From the NCBI RefSeq assembly GCF_000721075.1, contig NZ_JOEQ01000006.1, forward strand, positions 182,482 through 246,481: 64,000 nt of DNA, given 5' to 3'. This DNA comes from Streptosporangium amethystogenes. GTDB taxonomy: Bacteria > Actinomycetota > Actinomycetes > Streptosporangiales > Streptosporangiaceae. Every line of letters begins with the position of its first letter. Within the stretch, counting starts at the first letter, position 1. Positions 26,830-35,580 of this stretch are shown piece by piece. The translations under genes and the position numbers were made by a program. Under the pieces are notes generated by a model. That model had not been told where the DNA came from, ran no database searches, and saw only the letters and a program-made list of their open reading frames with translations.

Positions 26830-29259
26830 TCAGCCCTCCCGGGTGAAACGCATGAACTGCTTCTCGTACTCCTTGGCATTGGTGGTGGTGGCCAGCACCC
26901 GCTGTGACCGCCCCTCGAAGTCGAACACCACGGCCTCGTAGCCGGAACCCTTGCGTCGCCAGCCCGCGATGTGCTTGTCGTCGTACCAGCCGATGAGCCG
27001 TTCGGTCTCGAACGGGATCCGGACCTTCGCCGGGGCGTCGGAGGCGGTGGACCAGACGCAGATCTCCTTCTTGCTCTCCTTGCAGTACGTGAGCAGCAAC
27101 GATCCCGACGGGGAGATGTCGTCGCCCTCGACGGTGATCGGGGTTCCCACGTCCAGCAGGGTCTGCAGCACGGTGCCCTGCAGGTCGTAGAAGCGGATGC
27201 GCTGGGTCTTGCCGGTGAGTGCCCAGGTGCCGACGGCACGGCCGTCACCCCGCCAGAAGTAGCTCCAGGTGCCCGCGTCCTTCTCCTTCACCCGGACGAT
27301 CCTGGCCTTCTTCGTGACGGTGTCGATGATCGCGAAGCCGTACTCCTTGCTGGTGTCGCCCACGGCCTCGTACAGCGTCACCAGACCGCGTTTGCCGTCC
27401 GGCGACCACTGCGGCAGCGTCGGGTAGACCGGTGCCTTGGTGATCCTGATCTTGCTCGCCGCGCCGGTGCGCTGGTCGATGACCGACACGATCGAGTAGC
27501 TCTGCGCGTCGTAGATCCGGTCGGTACCCAGTGCCTGGGTGCCCGCGGCGTTGAGCGTGTAATGGAAGTACTTGTCGTTCTTGGCGAACCGATCGGCGCC
27601 GTACTTTCTGACGTAGAGGGTCTTCTCCCAGTCGAGACTGTAGGAACTCAGCTTGATCGGGTCCTGGGGGCTCTCGTGGAGAGTGATCGAACTACCGGGC
27701 AGCTTGATCCTGCTGGTCGCCTGCGGCACCGTCGGCGCCTCGGGGGTCGGGGTCGCGGAGGTGGGGGGGCTCGCCTGCTCCGTACCGCCGGTCCGCGGGT
27801 TGCCGTTCTGGGTGGTGCCCGCCTGGGGGTCACCCGGCGTCTCGGTGCCGCCGCGCACCGCCAGCACGACGCCCCCGGCCACGAGGGCGGTGGCCAGCAG
27901 GCCGCCCGCGACCGCGAGCCACACCCCGCGCCCGCTCCTGGCGGGCGCGGGGTGCGGCGGATACCCGGGTGATCCGGGGTTCTGGTACGGGCCGCCGTCG
28001 TGGGAGGGATGGGGCCCGGGACCGCCGTAGGGCTGTGGCCCCGGGGGCCCCTGATATCCCTGCTGCGGGTATCCCGGCCCCTGCTGCGGATACTGGGCGT
28101 AGCCGTGGGCCTCGGACGGCTGTGTGTAACCGTGGGACGTGGACGGCCGGGTGTGACCACGTGGTTCGGAGTGCTGGAGGTAGCCCACCGGGCCACCCTG
28201 CGGGCCCTGCACGGGGTATCCCCCTCCGGGACCGCCCTGCTGGAGATAGCCCTGCTGGGGATAGCCCTGCTGTGCGTGGTCGTCGCCTCCCGGATGCCGT
28301 CGCCCGTAAGTGGTGGCGGTGGGGGCGGGTTCGCTCCCGGCGGGATAGCCGCCGGGACCGGGGCCGGTCCGCTGCGCCGCGGCCGCCGAGCCCTCTGCGA
28401 GGATGCCGCGGGGTGCGGTGGGCAGCGCGGTGCCGGCCGCCGGGCCGCCCGCGTGGCCGAGCAGCCGCAGCAGCGCCTCGCCCGCCGTGGGCCGCTGGGT
28501 GGCGTCCTTGGACAGGCACTGCCCGACCAGGTCGCGCAGCGCCGGATCGGTGATCGCCCCCAGGTCGGGCTCCAGGTTCATGATCCGGTTGAAGATCGCA
28601 GGCAGGCTGTCCGTGCCGAACGGCGGCTGCCCGGTGGCAGCGAAGACCATCGTGCAGCCCCAGGCGAACATGTCGGCGGGTGAGCCCGCGTTCTCCCCCG
28701 CCAGCTGCTCGGGGGTCATGTAGGAGGGGGTGCCGATCGCCATCGCGGTCAGCGTGGAGGTGCGGTCGAGCGCCTTGGCGATACCGAAGTCGATCACTCG
28801 GGGGCCGTCGGGGGCCAGCAGCACGTTGGAGGGCTTGAAGTCGCGATGGACGATTCCCGCCTGGTGGATCGCGACGAGCGCGGTGACCGTGCCGATCGCC
28901 AGGCGGTGCAGGGACGCGCCGTGCCGGGGGCCCTCGGTGGCCACGACCGCGTCGAGCGTCGGGCCGTCGATGTACTCGCTGACGATGTACGGGCGATGCT
29001 GGTCGACCCCGGTGTCGATCACCGCGGCGGTACAGAAGGGAGCGACCCGCTGGGTCGTGCTGACCTCACGGACGAAACGCTCCATCGCCTCCTCGTCCTG
29101 CGTTAGGTCGGCGCGGAGCAACTTGACCGCGACACGGGCACCGGTCGGGGAGATTCCCAGGTAGACCGTCCCCTGGCCACCCTCACCGAGCCGGGCGGTG
29201 AGCCGGTACTCCCGCACATGCTCGGGATCCCCGGGCCGCAAGGACACGAGGTCCGCCAT
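26830..29259 (-). CDS. Receptor Ser/Thr protein kinase with external propeller-like domain
   Basis: 809 aa. Kinase domain about 15-280: P-loop LGEGGQGTVYLG, AVKLL (Lys), catalytic IVHRDFKPSNVLL, DFG in RVIDFGIAKAL, and activation-segment GTPSYMTPEQL. Then a Pro/Gly/Gln/Tyr-rich low-complexity linker (about 290-440, repeats of QQGYPQQGY type), one membrane helix (about 443-467) and an external domain (about 510-809) with beta-propeller-like strands (SPDGKRGLVTLYEA, SPSGSLLLTY). PASTA repeats are absent, so this is not PknB. The ATG at 29259 has AAGGG 7 nt upstream. Downstream, one MDMPI-like gene is coupled; the neighbouring psp genes make envelope-stress sensing an attractive but unproven idea. 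Confidence 0.9.
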   Translation of the reverse strand: MADLVSLRPGDPEHVREYRLTARLGEGGQGTVYLGISPTGARVAVKLLRADLTQDEEAMERFVREVSTTQRVAPFCTAAVIDTGVDQHRPYIVSEYIDGPTLDAVVATEGPRHGASLHRLAIGTVTALVAIHQAGIVHRDFKPSNVLLAPDGPRVIDFGIAKALDRTSTLTAMAIGTPSYMTPEQLAGENAGSPADMFAWGCTMVFAATGQPPFGTDSLPAIFNRIMNLEPDLGAITDPALRDLVGQCLSKDATQRPTAGEALLRLLGHAGGPAAGTALPTAPRGILAEGSAAAAQRTGPGPGGYPAGSEPAPTATTYGRRHPGGDDHAQQGYPQQGYLQQGGPGGGYPVQGPQGGPVGYLQHSEPRGHTRPSTSHGYTQPSEAHGYAQYPQQGPGYPQQGYQGPPGPQPYGGPGPHPSHDGGPYQNPGSPGYPPHPAPARSGRGVWLAVAGGLLATALVAGGVVLAVRGGTETPGDPQAGTTQNGNPRTGGTEQASPPTSATPTPEAPTVPQATSRIKLPGSSITLHESPQDPIKLSSYSLDWEKTLYVRKYGADRFAKNDKYFHYTLNAAGTQALGTDRIYDAQSYSIVSVIDQRTGAASKIRITKAPVYPTLPQWSPDGKRGLVTLYEAVGDTSKEYGFAIIDTVTKKARIVRVKEKDAGTWSYFWRGDGRAVGTWALTGKTQRIRFYDLQGTVLQTLLDVGTPITVEGDDISPSGSLLLTYCKESKKEICVWSTASDAPAKVRIPFETERLIGWYDDKHIAGWRRKGSGYEAVVFDFEGRSQRVLATTTNAKEYEKQFMRFTREG

Positions 29260-29462
29260 GGTCACACCCTTCTTCCGTGATGAACTTCCGGACCCATTGT
29301 GGGGGCAAAGGGTCACAGGACGTACATCAAATCGCAAGTCGGACGGACCTCAATAGCGCGTTCCAGGCGGCCTTTCAGGATCCTCGGAGCGGGTGGAACG
29401 CCTTGCCCGGGAGCCGGAGACGATCTCGGGAGGAACGGACCGGACAGGGCCGGCAGGACGGC

Positions 29463-30038
29463 TCAGAGGCCGGGCGCGCCCCAGAGGGGGAACCATCGGC
29501 CGAGATCCGGCTCGATCTCCAGCTCGCCGCCGATCGCACCGCGTACCTGCAGCTCCAGCGCGTTGTCCCGGCGCCCCGTCTGTCCGGGCAGCGGGGCGAA
29601 CGGGTAGAAGGTGCCCTGTTTGTAGAGGTAGACCATCGCGAGCCCGCGACCGTCGGGGGCGGCGAAGGAGACCAGTGAGCAGAGCAGCGAGGGGCCGAAA
29701 CCCGCGGCCTCAAGGGAGGAGTTGACCGCGTGCAGATCGGTGACCAGATCGCCGAGCAGGTCGGGCGTGCGGCGGACCAGCAGCCATGTGTAGCCGTAGG
29801 AGTCCTTCGACACCTCCACCGGAGGGCCGCCCCCGGCGTCCAGCAGCTGGGTGATGTCGCGCTCAAGCGCGGCGAACGCCCCGCCCTCGGCCGAGCGGAA
29901 GCAGACCGCCCCCAGCCCGGTCGGCACCAGATCGGTGGCCGCCTGAAGGGTCACCGCGGCCGAGGGCAGCGCGAACAGCGCGTCCAGGTCGGCCTTGGCC
30001 GGTTCACCTCGGCCCAGCAGAGCATCCCACCAGCGCAT
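29463..30038 (-). CDS. pspAB: PspA-associated protein PspAB
   Basis: 191 aa. The N-terminal MRWWDALLGRGEPAKADLDALFALPSAA region and the terminal GELEIEPDLGRWFPLWG fit the actinobacterial PspAB family, which is encoded with pspA, pspAA and htpX. The molecular function is unknown; no catalytic motif or membrane helix is visible. It is the last gene of the psp operon here, 62 bp after htpX. About 200 bp lie between it and the kinase start (29260-29462); I see only the kinase promoter region there. Confidence 0.83.
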   Translation of the reverse strand: MRWWDALLGRGEPAKADLDALFALPSAAVTLQAATDLVPTGLGAVCFRSAEGGAFAALERDITQLLDAGGGPPVEVSKDSYGYTWLLVRRTPDLLGDLVTDLHAVNSSLEAAGFGPSLLCSLVSFAAPDGRGLAMVYLYKQGTFYPFAPLPGQTGRRDNALELQVRGAIGGELEIEPDLGRWFPLWGAPGL

Positions 30039-30100
30039 CCGGCCTCTTCCCCTTCACGGCTTCCACGGAACGGCACTCCCGCCGCCCGCCGGGAGTCCTG

Positions 30101-31003
30101 TCACCCGCCCTGCCCGAGCTGGGCGGAGATCCTGCCAAGCTGGTCAAGGCGCCGCTCCAGCGGCGGGTGGGTCGCCAGCAGCGCGCTCAGGCTCGCCTTG
30201 CCGGACAGGGCCGGCACGAAGAAGAAGGCGTTGAACGGCTCGGCCTCACGCAGGTCCCTGGTCGGGATGCGCGCCATCTCGCCGCTGATCTTGACGAGGG
30301 CGCTGGACAGGGCCGACGGGCGCTGGGTGAGCAGCGCTCCCGCGCGGTCGGCGGCCAGCTCCCGGTAGCGCGACAGGGCCCGGGTGAGCAGGAAACTGAC
30401 CGCGTACACCAGGACCGAGACGAGCATGATGATCAGACCGATCGGCAGTCCGCCCCGGTCGTCGCGCCCGCGTCCCAGGCCGCTGTAGAGCGCGACCCTG
30501 GTCATGAGCCCGGCGACTATGCCGAGGAAGGACGCGATCGTCATGACCGCGACGTCCCGGTGCGCCACGTGGGACATCTCGTGGGCCAGTACGCCCTCCA
30601 GCTCGCCGGCGTCGAGCCGGCGCAATAACCCCGTGGTCACGCAGACCACGGAGTTCTTCTGGTTACGGCCGGTGGCGAAAGCGTTCGGAACGTCCGAATC
30701 GGCGATCGCCACCCGCGGCTTGGGCATGTCGGCCAGAGCGCACAACCGGTCGATCATGCCGTGCAGCTCCGGCGCCTCCTGCGGGGACACGACACGTCCG
30801 TGCATCGCGAACAGCGCGATGCGGTCGGACATGAAGTACTGCACGAAGAGCATGACGCCGGCGATCAGCAGTACCGCGACCGCACGAACGCCCAACGCGA
30901 TCAGTACGGCCACGAAGACGACATAGAGCAATCCGAGCAGGAACATGGTGATCACCATGCGCCTGGTCAGGCCCCGGTCCGGGGCGAACCGGGTTTGTAC
31001 CAT
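30101..31003 (-). CDS. htpX: HtpX-type membrane zinc metalloprotease
   Basis: 300 aa M48 protease for membrane protein quality control. N-terminal helix pair (about 15-57), the zinc motif LAHEMSHVAHRD (His141, Glu142, His145) and the third-ligand region YRELAADRAGALL (Glu about 216), with two more membrane helices between them (about 150-210). It follows pspAA by 9 bp. The C-terminal HPPLERRLDQL is typical. Joint induction with PspA under envelope stress is expected from the operon. Confidence 0.92.
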   Translation of the reverse strand: MVQTRFAPDRGLTRRMVITMFLLGLLYVVFVAVLIALGVRAVAVLLIAGVMLFVQYFMSDRIALFAMHGRVVSPQEAPELHGMIDRLCALADMPKPRVAIADSDVPNAFATGRNQKNSVVCVTTGLLRRLDAGELEGVLAHEMSHVAHRDVAVMTIASFLGIVAGLMTRVALYSGLGRGRDDRGGLPIGLIIMLVSVLVYAVSFLLTRALSRYRELAADRAGALLTQRPSALSSALVKISGEMARIPTRDLREAEPFNAFFFVPALSGKASLSALLATHPPLERRLDQLGRISAQLGQGG

Positions 31004-31012
31004 ATGCCCAGG

Positions 31013-31291
31013 CTATCCGGGAATCAGGCCCTCGTTGCCGAGCATCTCCCGAACTTCTTCCATGGAAGCGTCAGCCGGGGGCAAAATCAGCTCCGAGGAC
31101 TCCAGGCTGTCGTCGGGCAGCGCCTTGCCGACATGGCGAACCTTGTCCAGCAGGGCGTGCAACCGGGCGCGGAAGACCTCCTCCTCGCCCGCCTCGATGG
31201 CGGCCTCCAGCTCGGCGTCCAGGGTGTTGAGCACGTCGAGATCGGCGGGGGCGATGTCGATCTGCCCCTCCCCCATGATGCGGACGATCAC
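31013..31291 (-). CDS. pspAA: PspA-associated protein PspAA
   Basis: 92 aa acidic cytoplasmic protein. MIVRIMGEGQIDIAPADLD at the start and LPPADASMEEVREMLGNEG at the end are the PspAA family signature. Its ATG overlaps the pspA stop by 4 bp. The biochemical function is unknown; a partner or adaptor of PspA is suggested by constant linkage. Confidence 0.87.
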   Translation of the reverse strand: MIVRIMGEGQIDIAPADLDVLNTLDAELEAAIEAGEEEVFRARLHALLDKVRHVGKALPDDSLESSELILPPADASMEEVREMLGNEGLIPG

Positions 31292-32106
31292 AGGCCCTCC
31301 CCCGGCTGACGCAGCTGCTGCGTCTGGTTGGACTGCGGGTGTTGCTGGGGCTGCTGCGGCTGCTGCTGGGCGGGACCGGGCGTGATCGCGCCCTGGGGCC
31401 CGGTGCCCTGGCCGAGCTCGGCCTTCATCCGGGCAATCTCCAGCTCCACGTCGTGGCCGCCGCCCATGCGGTCCAGCTCGGCCTGGATGTCGTCGCCGCG
31501 CTGCCCGCTGAAGTCGTCGAGCGCGCCGCTGGCCAGCAGCTCGTCGATGGCACCCGCGCGGGCCTGCATGGAGGCCGTCTTGTCCTCGGCACGCTGGATC
31601 GCCAGACCGACGTCGCCCATCTCCTCGGAGATACCGGAGAAGGCCTCGTTGATCCGCGTCTGCGCCTCGGCCGCGGTGTAGGTCGCCTTGATCGTCTCCT
31701 TCCTGGTACGGAAGGAGTCGACCTTGGCCTGCAGCCGGTGAGAGGCCGTGGTGAGCTTCTCCTCCTCGGCCTGCAGGTTGTCGTGCTGCACGCGGAGGTC
31801 CGCGATCTGGGTCTGCAGGCTGCCGCGGCGGGTCAGCGCCTCACGGGCCAAGTCCTCGCGACCGACCCCGAGCGCCTTGCGGCCCTGCTCCTCAAGCTTG
31901 CGCGCCTGCGCCTCGATCTGGTTGATCTGAAGCTCCACGCGCTTGCGCGAGGTGGCGACATCCGCCACGCCCCGGCGTACCTTCTGCAACAACTCCAGCT
32001 GGCGCTGATATGAGTAGTCCAGGGTTTCGCGAGGATCTTCCATCTTGTCCAACGCGTTGTTCGCCTTGGACCTGAAGATCAGCGAAAGTCTCTTCATCAC
32101 GCTCAT
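31288..32106 (-). CDS. pspA: Phage-shock protein A / IM30 family (ESCRT-III-like)
   Basis: 272 aa. Residues 1 to about 225 are the PspA/Vipp1 helical hairpin: amphipathic N-terminus MKRLSLIFRSKANNALDKMEDP, then long coiled-coil helices (ELQINQIEAQARKLEEQG). The last 35 residues are an unusual Gln/Pro-rich tail (AQQQPQQPQQHPQ). PspA binds and stabilises the inner membrane under stress. First gene of pspA-pspAA-htpX-pspAB. The start may be ATG 32106 or the in-frame ATG three codons later. No pspF-type or pspC gene is present. Confidence 0.93.
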   Translation of the reverse strand: MSVMKRLSLIFRSKANNALDKMEDPRETLDYSYQRQLELLQKVRRGVADVATSRKRVELQINQIEAQARKLEEQGRKALGVGREDLAREALTRRGSLQTQIADLRVQHDNLQAEEEKLTTASHRLQAKVDSFRTRKETIKATYTAAEAQTRINEAFSGISEEMGDVGLAIQRAEDKTASMQARAGAIDELLASGALDDFSGQRGDDIQAELDRMGGGHDVELEIARMKAELGQGTGPQGAITPGPAQQQPQQPQQHPQSNQTQQLRQPGEGL

Positions 32107-32241
32107 GCGCGTCGGCCGTCCCCTTCTTCAAGTGCGCTTCGGGTCACCCCAAGTGATTCCAGCCCCCCGAAAAGCACCGGAGCCACCATAGGGTTCACCC
32201 TACGCATAACGCGCGGGGGCGTCACTAAGTTGCACTCCCGG

Positions 32242-32247
32242 TAGGCT
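32242..32247 (+). promoter_or_regulatory. -10 box of leaderless DUF3043 gene
   Basis: TAGGCT ends 6 nt before the GTG start, so transcription would begin at or next to the start codon. There is no SD. The same arrangement appears at several other genes in the window. Confidence 0.5.
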
Positions 32248-32253
32248 GACGTT

Positions 32254-32862
32254 GTGTTCCGACGTACCCAGACCACCGCGGACGACTCCCCCGCCTCCGC
32301 TACCGATCCTAAGCCTGCGGGCAAGGGGCGTCCCACACCCAAGCGACGGGACGCCGAAGGCCGTCGCCGGCAGCCGGTGAACGCCCCCAACAACCGCAAA
32401 GAGGCCTACAAGCAACTTCGCGAGCGCCAGGCCAACGACCGCGTCAAGGCGCGCGAGGGGATGCTCCGCGGCGATGAGCGCTACCTTCCCGCCCGTGACA
32501 AGGGCCCCGTCAAGAAGTTCGCGCGTGACTGGGTCGACTCCCGCCGCGTCGTCAGCCAGTACTTCCTGCCGTTCTCCCTGCTGATCCTGCTGCTCACCTG
32601 GATCCCCTTCCCGACCGACGTCCGCGGCTACGTCTACGTCGCGGTGATCACGATCGGCTGGCCGATCATGATGGTCGGCGTGCTGCTCACCTCGATCTGG
32701 GTGTCCTGGAAGGTGAAGAAGCTCACCGCCGAGAAGTTCCCCGGCGAGAGCCTCAAGGGTGTCGGCTTCTACGCCGCCATGCGCGCGCTGCAGATCCGCA
32801 AGCTGCGCTTCCCCCCGCCCACCCTCCTGCCCGGCGGCAGGCCGGTCCCGCCGAAGAAGTAG
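32254..32862 (+). CDS. DUF3043 membrane protein
   Basis: 202 aa. A highly basic N-terminal half (about 20-105, RRDAEGRRRQPVNAPNNRKE and ARDKGPVKKFARDWVDSRR), two membrane helices (about 107-125 and 133-155, YFLPFSLLILLLTWIPFPT, GWPIMMVGVLLTSIW) and a basic C-terminus with MRALQIRKLRFPPP. This is the conserved actinobacterial DUF3043 family with no known function. It is divergent from pspA (147-bp shared region). GTG at 32254 appears leaderless. Confidence 0.85.
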   Translation: MFRRTQTTADDSPASATDPKPAGKGRPTPKRRDAEGRRRQPVNAPNNRKEAYKQLRERQANDRVKAREGMLRGDERYLPARDKGPVKKFARDWVDSRRVVSQYFLPFSLLILLLTWIPFPTDVRGYVYVAVITIGWPIMMVGVLLTSIWVSWKVKKLTAEKFPGESLKGVGFYAAMRALQIRKLRFPPPTLLPGGRPVPPKK

Positions 32863-32882
32863 TTCTCGGCACATCGGCTTTC

Positions 32883-32918
32883 GAACCCCGCCCCTTCTTC
32901 GAAGAAGGGGCGGGGTTC
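32883..32918 (+). terminator. Terminator after DUF3043 gene
   Basis: An 18-bp self-complementary hairpin (GAACCCCGCCCCTTCTTC and its complement) followed by TTCAT, 20 nt after the stop. A good rho-independent candidate on the plus strand. Confidence 0.8.
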
Positions 32919-33024
32919 TTCATGTCCCGTGCAACGGATCCGAAGGGCTTTCCCAGCAGTCTCCCGCGCGTGCTCGCGGGTGAGAGGTGCGTCGATCCGC
33001 CCCCGGGGGCCTTTCCCGCGGCGA

Positions 33025-34389
33025 TCATGACCGCACGACGTCCCAGTCCAGCTCGCCGCCGGTCACCTTGGGTCTCCAGTAGCCCACCGACCCGCCGGTC
33101 TCCAGGGCATCGGCCGTCGCCTTCAGCAGACCGTAGTACGAGCGGATCCGGATGCCGCCGGGCGTGAAGCTCATCTGGCCCTCGTGATCGGTCTGCCCGA
33201 CGTCGCGCGCCACGGAGTCGATCACCAGGTGGTCGCCGCTTCCGTTGGCGCCGAACGGGATCATCCGCCCGTCCCACCACTCCGCCCGCGCGTCGACGCC
33301 GGCCTCTGCGCCGACGTCCTCCCCGTCTATCCCGCAGAGCCGCCGCCAGGTGTCACGGATCCCGCGAACCCCCTGGTTCCAGTTACCGATGAAGCCGAAC
33401 GGCCAGGTGTCGCCCACGACGCGGGCCCCGTCGTGCCGTAGCAGGGAGGCACGCAGGTCGTCGGGGAAGCGCAGGCCCATCTGCGCCTCGGCGACGGCGA
33501 TCGTACGGGCCCTGGCGGGCCTGCCCAGCGTGCCAAGGCTCTCCGGGGCGTTGGCCGCCAGCCACCTCTCGATGCGGCGCCACTGGCGGTTCACCGCCCT
33601 GGTCATCCGGGGGGCGATCGCCCGCACCCGCGGGACCCTCGCCTGCGGCCGGCAGTCCACGTCGGGAACCGCCTCGGACGTCTCCTGCGGGGCCGGAGTC
33701 TCGTAGGGTTGGCCGGATTCCCCCGGTTCCCCGGCGGGGTCCGGACCCTCCTGGACGGCCCTGAAGAGTTCCTGCGCTTCGGGCACTTCACGGCATGAGT
33801 CCTCCGGGCACCGATCTTTCCGGCACACGACGGCGTACAGGCCCGCTGTCGGCTCCCCCTCGGCCGGATAGCGCACCCCCGGCTCCAGCGGAACATCCGG
33901 TTTCGGCCCGCACCGCCCGTCCGCGCCGGGCAGGTTCCGGAGATCGGTCGCCTCGACGGTCTCCGTCCTGTTCGAGAAGACCGCGTTCTCCAGGACCTGG
34001 GTACCGAAGGCGAGCAGGCAGAGTCCGATCCCCACGGCACCCCAGCGGGCCAGGCGGCTCTTGACCGCCCTGTCCAGCGGCTCGCCCGGCGCCCTGGGCG
34101 CGAACGTTCGCAGGGCGGCGGACCGGAAGGCGGAAGGGGGACCGGTGGCGTACCGCCTGAGATCCTCCTCGGTGGGGACGCCGAGGAGCGGCGCGGGAGG
34201 CCAGCGCGGCGCGTTCCCGGTTCCGGAGGCCGCCTCCTCCGGTGAGCCGATCGCCTCGTCGACCGGGGAGTCGTCCCGGGAGACGCCCCCCGATCTCCGC
34301 CGTCGGCGGACGACCACCACGACGACCGCCGCCAGCGCCCCGGCGGCGAGCGCCAGCCATATCCTCCGCAAAGTGATCAACCGCAACAC
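33025..34389 (-). CDS. Membrane protein with SUKH (SMI1/KNR4) domain
   Basis: 454 aa. A first membrane helix (about 8-26, IWLALAAGALAAVVVVVV) followed by an Arg run, a cytoplasmic Pro-rich segment, a second helix (about 113-130, GAVGIGLCLLAFGTQVLEN), a Cys-containing loop (RCGPKPDV, VVCRKDRCPEDSCREV) and a C-terminal SMI1/KNR4 domain (about 265-450; WRRIERWLAANAPESLG, MGLRFPDDLRASLLRHDGA, PFGANGSGDHLVIDS). SUKH domains often act as immunity proteins against polymorphic toxins but also occur in housekeeping proteins; no toxin gene is adjacent. GTG at 34389 is the only sensible start. Confidence 0.8.
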   Translation of the reverse strand: MLRLITLRRIWLALAAGALAAVVVVVVRRRRRSGGVSRDDSPVDEAIGSPEEAASGTGNAPRWPPAPLLGVPTEEDLRRYATGPPSAFRSAALRTFAPRAPGEPLDRAVKSRLARWGAVGIGLCLLAFGTQVLENAVFSNRTETVEATDLRNLPGADGRCGPKPDVPLEPGVRYPAEGEPTAGLYAVVCRKDRCPEDSCREVPEAQELFRAVQEGPDPAGEPGESGQPYETPAPQETSEAVPDVDCRPQARVPRVRAIAPRMTRAVNRQWRRIERWLAANAPESLGTLGRPARARTIAVAEAQMGLRFPDDLRASLLRHDGARVVGDTWPFGFIGNWNQGVRGIRDTWRRLCGIDGEDVGAEAGVDARAEWWDGRMIPFGANGSGDHLVIDSVARDVGQTDHEGQMSFTPGGIRIRSYYGLLKATADALETGGSVGYWRPKVTGGELDWDVVRS

Positions 34390-34421
34390 GCCCGGCAGGG
34401 TATCCCGAATCGGGCACCTAC

Positions 34422-34427
34422 TAATGT
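34422..34427 (+). promoter_or_regulatory. -10 box of leaderless aldo/keto reductase gene
   Basis: TAATGT ends 6 nt before the ATG start of the reductase. GGAG between the box and the ATG is too close to act as a normal SD, so a leaderless mRNA is likely. Confidence 0.45.
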
Positions 34428-34433
34428 CGGAGC

Positions 34434-35432
34434 ATGGAATTCCGCCACCTTGGCCGGAGTGGTCTCATGGTCAGTGAGATCAGCTACGGCAACTGGATCA
34501 CCCACGGTTCCCAGGTAGAGGAGGACGCCGCCAAGCAGTGCGTGCGGGCGGCGCTCGATGAGGGGATCACCACCTTCGACACCGCCGATGTGTACGCGGG
34601 CACCAAGGCGGAGGAGGTTCTCGGCCGCGCCCTCGCGGGCGTCCGCCGCGAGTCTCTGGAGATCTTCACCAAGGTCTACTGGCCGACCGGTCAGGGGCCC
34701 AACGACCGCGGCCTGTCGCGCAAACACATCACCGAGTCCCTGCACGGCTCGCTACGCCGGCTGCAGACCGACTACGTCGATCTTTACCAGGCACATCGCT
34801 TCGACTACGAGACGCCGCTTGAGGAGACCCTCAAGACCTTCGACGACCTGGTACGCCAGGGCAAGGTCCTCTACGTCGGCGTCAGCGAGTGGACCGCCGA
34901 GCAGATCGGCCGGGCCCTGAAGATCGCCGACGAGATGGGCTTCGACCGCCTGGTCTCCAACCAGCCCCAGTACTCCATGCTGTGGCGGGTCATCGAGACA
35001 GAGGTCGTGCCGCTGAGCGAGAAGGAGGGCGTCGGCCAGATCGTCTTCTCTCCCATCGCCCAAGGCGTGCTCACCGGCAAGTACCTGCCGGGGCAGCCGC
35101 CCCCCGCCGGTTCCCGGGCCACCGACCCCGCCGGGGGCGACTTCATCTCCCGGATGCTCAACGACGACGTGCTCACCCACGTCCAGCGACTGGGGCCGAT
35201 CGCCGCCGATCTCGGGCTGAGCATGGCCCAGCTCGCGGTGGCCTGGGTGCTGCAGAACCCGAACGTGTCCTCGGCCATCGTCGGCGCCAGCAGGCCCGAG
35301 CAGGTCCGCGACAACGTCAGGGCCTCCGGGGTGAGGCTGGACGCCGAGGTGCTCAAGAAGATCGACGACGCCCTCGGCCCGGTCGTCGAGCGCGACCCCG
35401 CCAAGACCGTCAGCCCCAGGCGGCGTCCCTAG
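34434..35432 (+). CDS. Aldo/keto reductase (Kv-beta/AKR6-like)
   Basis: 332 aa TIM-barrel NADPH oxidoreductase. Catalytic tetrad candidates are Asp and Tyr in TTFDTADVYAGTKAEE, Lys in IFTKVYWPTG and His in LYQAHRFDYETP. The cofactor region has SPIAQGVLTGKYLPG and IVGASRPEQVRDNV. The N-terminal MEFRHLGRSGLMVSEISYG and overall layout resemble the AKR6/Kv-beta group. The physiological carbonyl substrate is unknown. The gene is divergent from the SUKH-domain gene. Confidence 0.92.
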   Translation: MEFRHLGRSGLMVSEISYGNWITHGSQVEEDAAKQCVRAALDEGITTFDTADVYAGTKAEEVLGRALAGVRRESLEIFTKVYWPTGQGPNDRGLSRKHITESLHGSLRRLQTDYVDLYQAHRFDYETPLEETLKTFDDLVRQGKVLYVGVSEWTAEQIGRALKIADEMGFDRLVSNQPQYSMLWRVIETEVVPLSEKEGVGQIVFSPIAQGVLTGKYLPGQPPPAGSRATDPAGGDFISRMLNDDVLTHVQRLGPIAADLGLSMAQLAVAWVLQNPNVSSAIVGASRPEQVRDNVRASGVRLDAEVLKKIDDALGPVVERDPAKTVSPRRRP

Positions 35433-35450
35433 AGCCTGTCCCGGCCGAGA

Positions 35451-35482
35451 TCCCTTGCCCCTTCTCACCAAGGGGCGAGGGA
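35451..35482 (+). terminator. Terminator after aldo/keto reductase
   Basis: TCCCTTGCCCCTT pairs with AAGGGGCGAGGGA (one G-U pair) around CTCACC, 18 nt after the stop codon. No T-tract. Confidence 0.6.
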
Positions 35483-35580
35483 CCGGTGCACCACTCGCCG
35501 TTCCTCGTGATCGCCGGTTCGCCTCCGCCCCTCTGCCGGGCGGCCCGCCCGGTGACCCTGCCGATCAGCGGATTCTTCCC

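Noticed and set aside
28000..28330. Repetitive sequence in the kinase gene as a separate repeat element
   Set aside because: It is in frame and encodes the Gln/Tyr/Pro-rich linker between the kinase domain and membrane helix.
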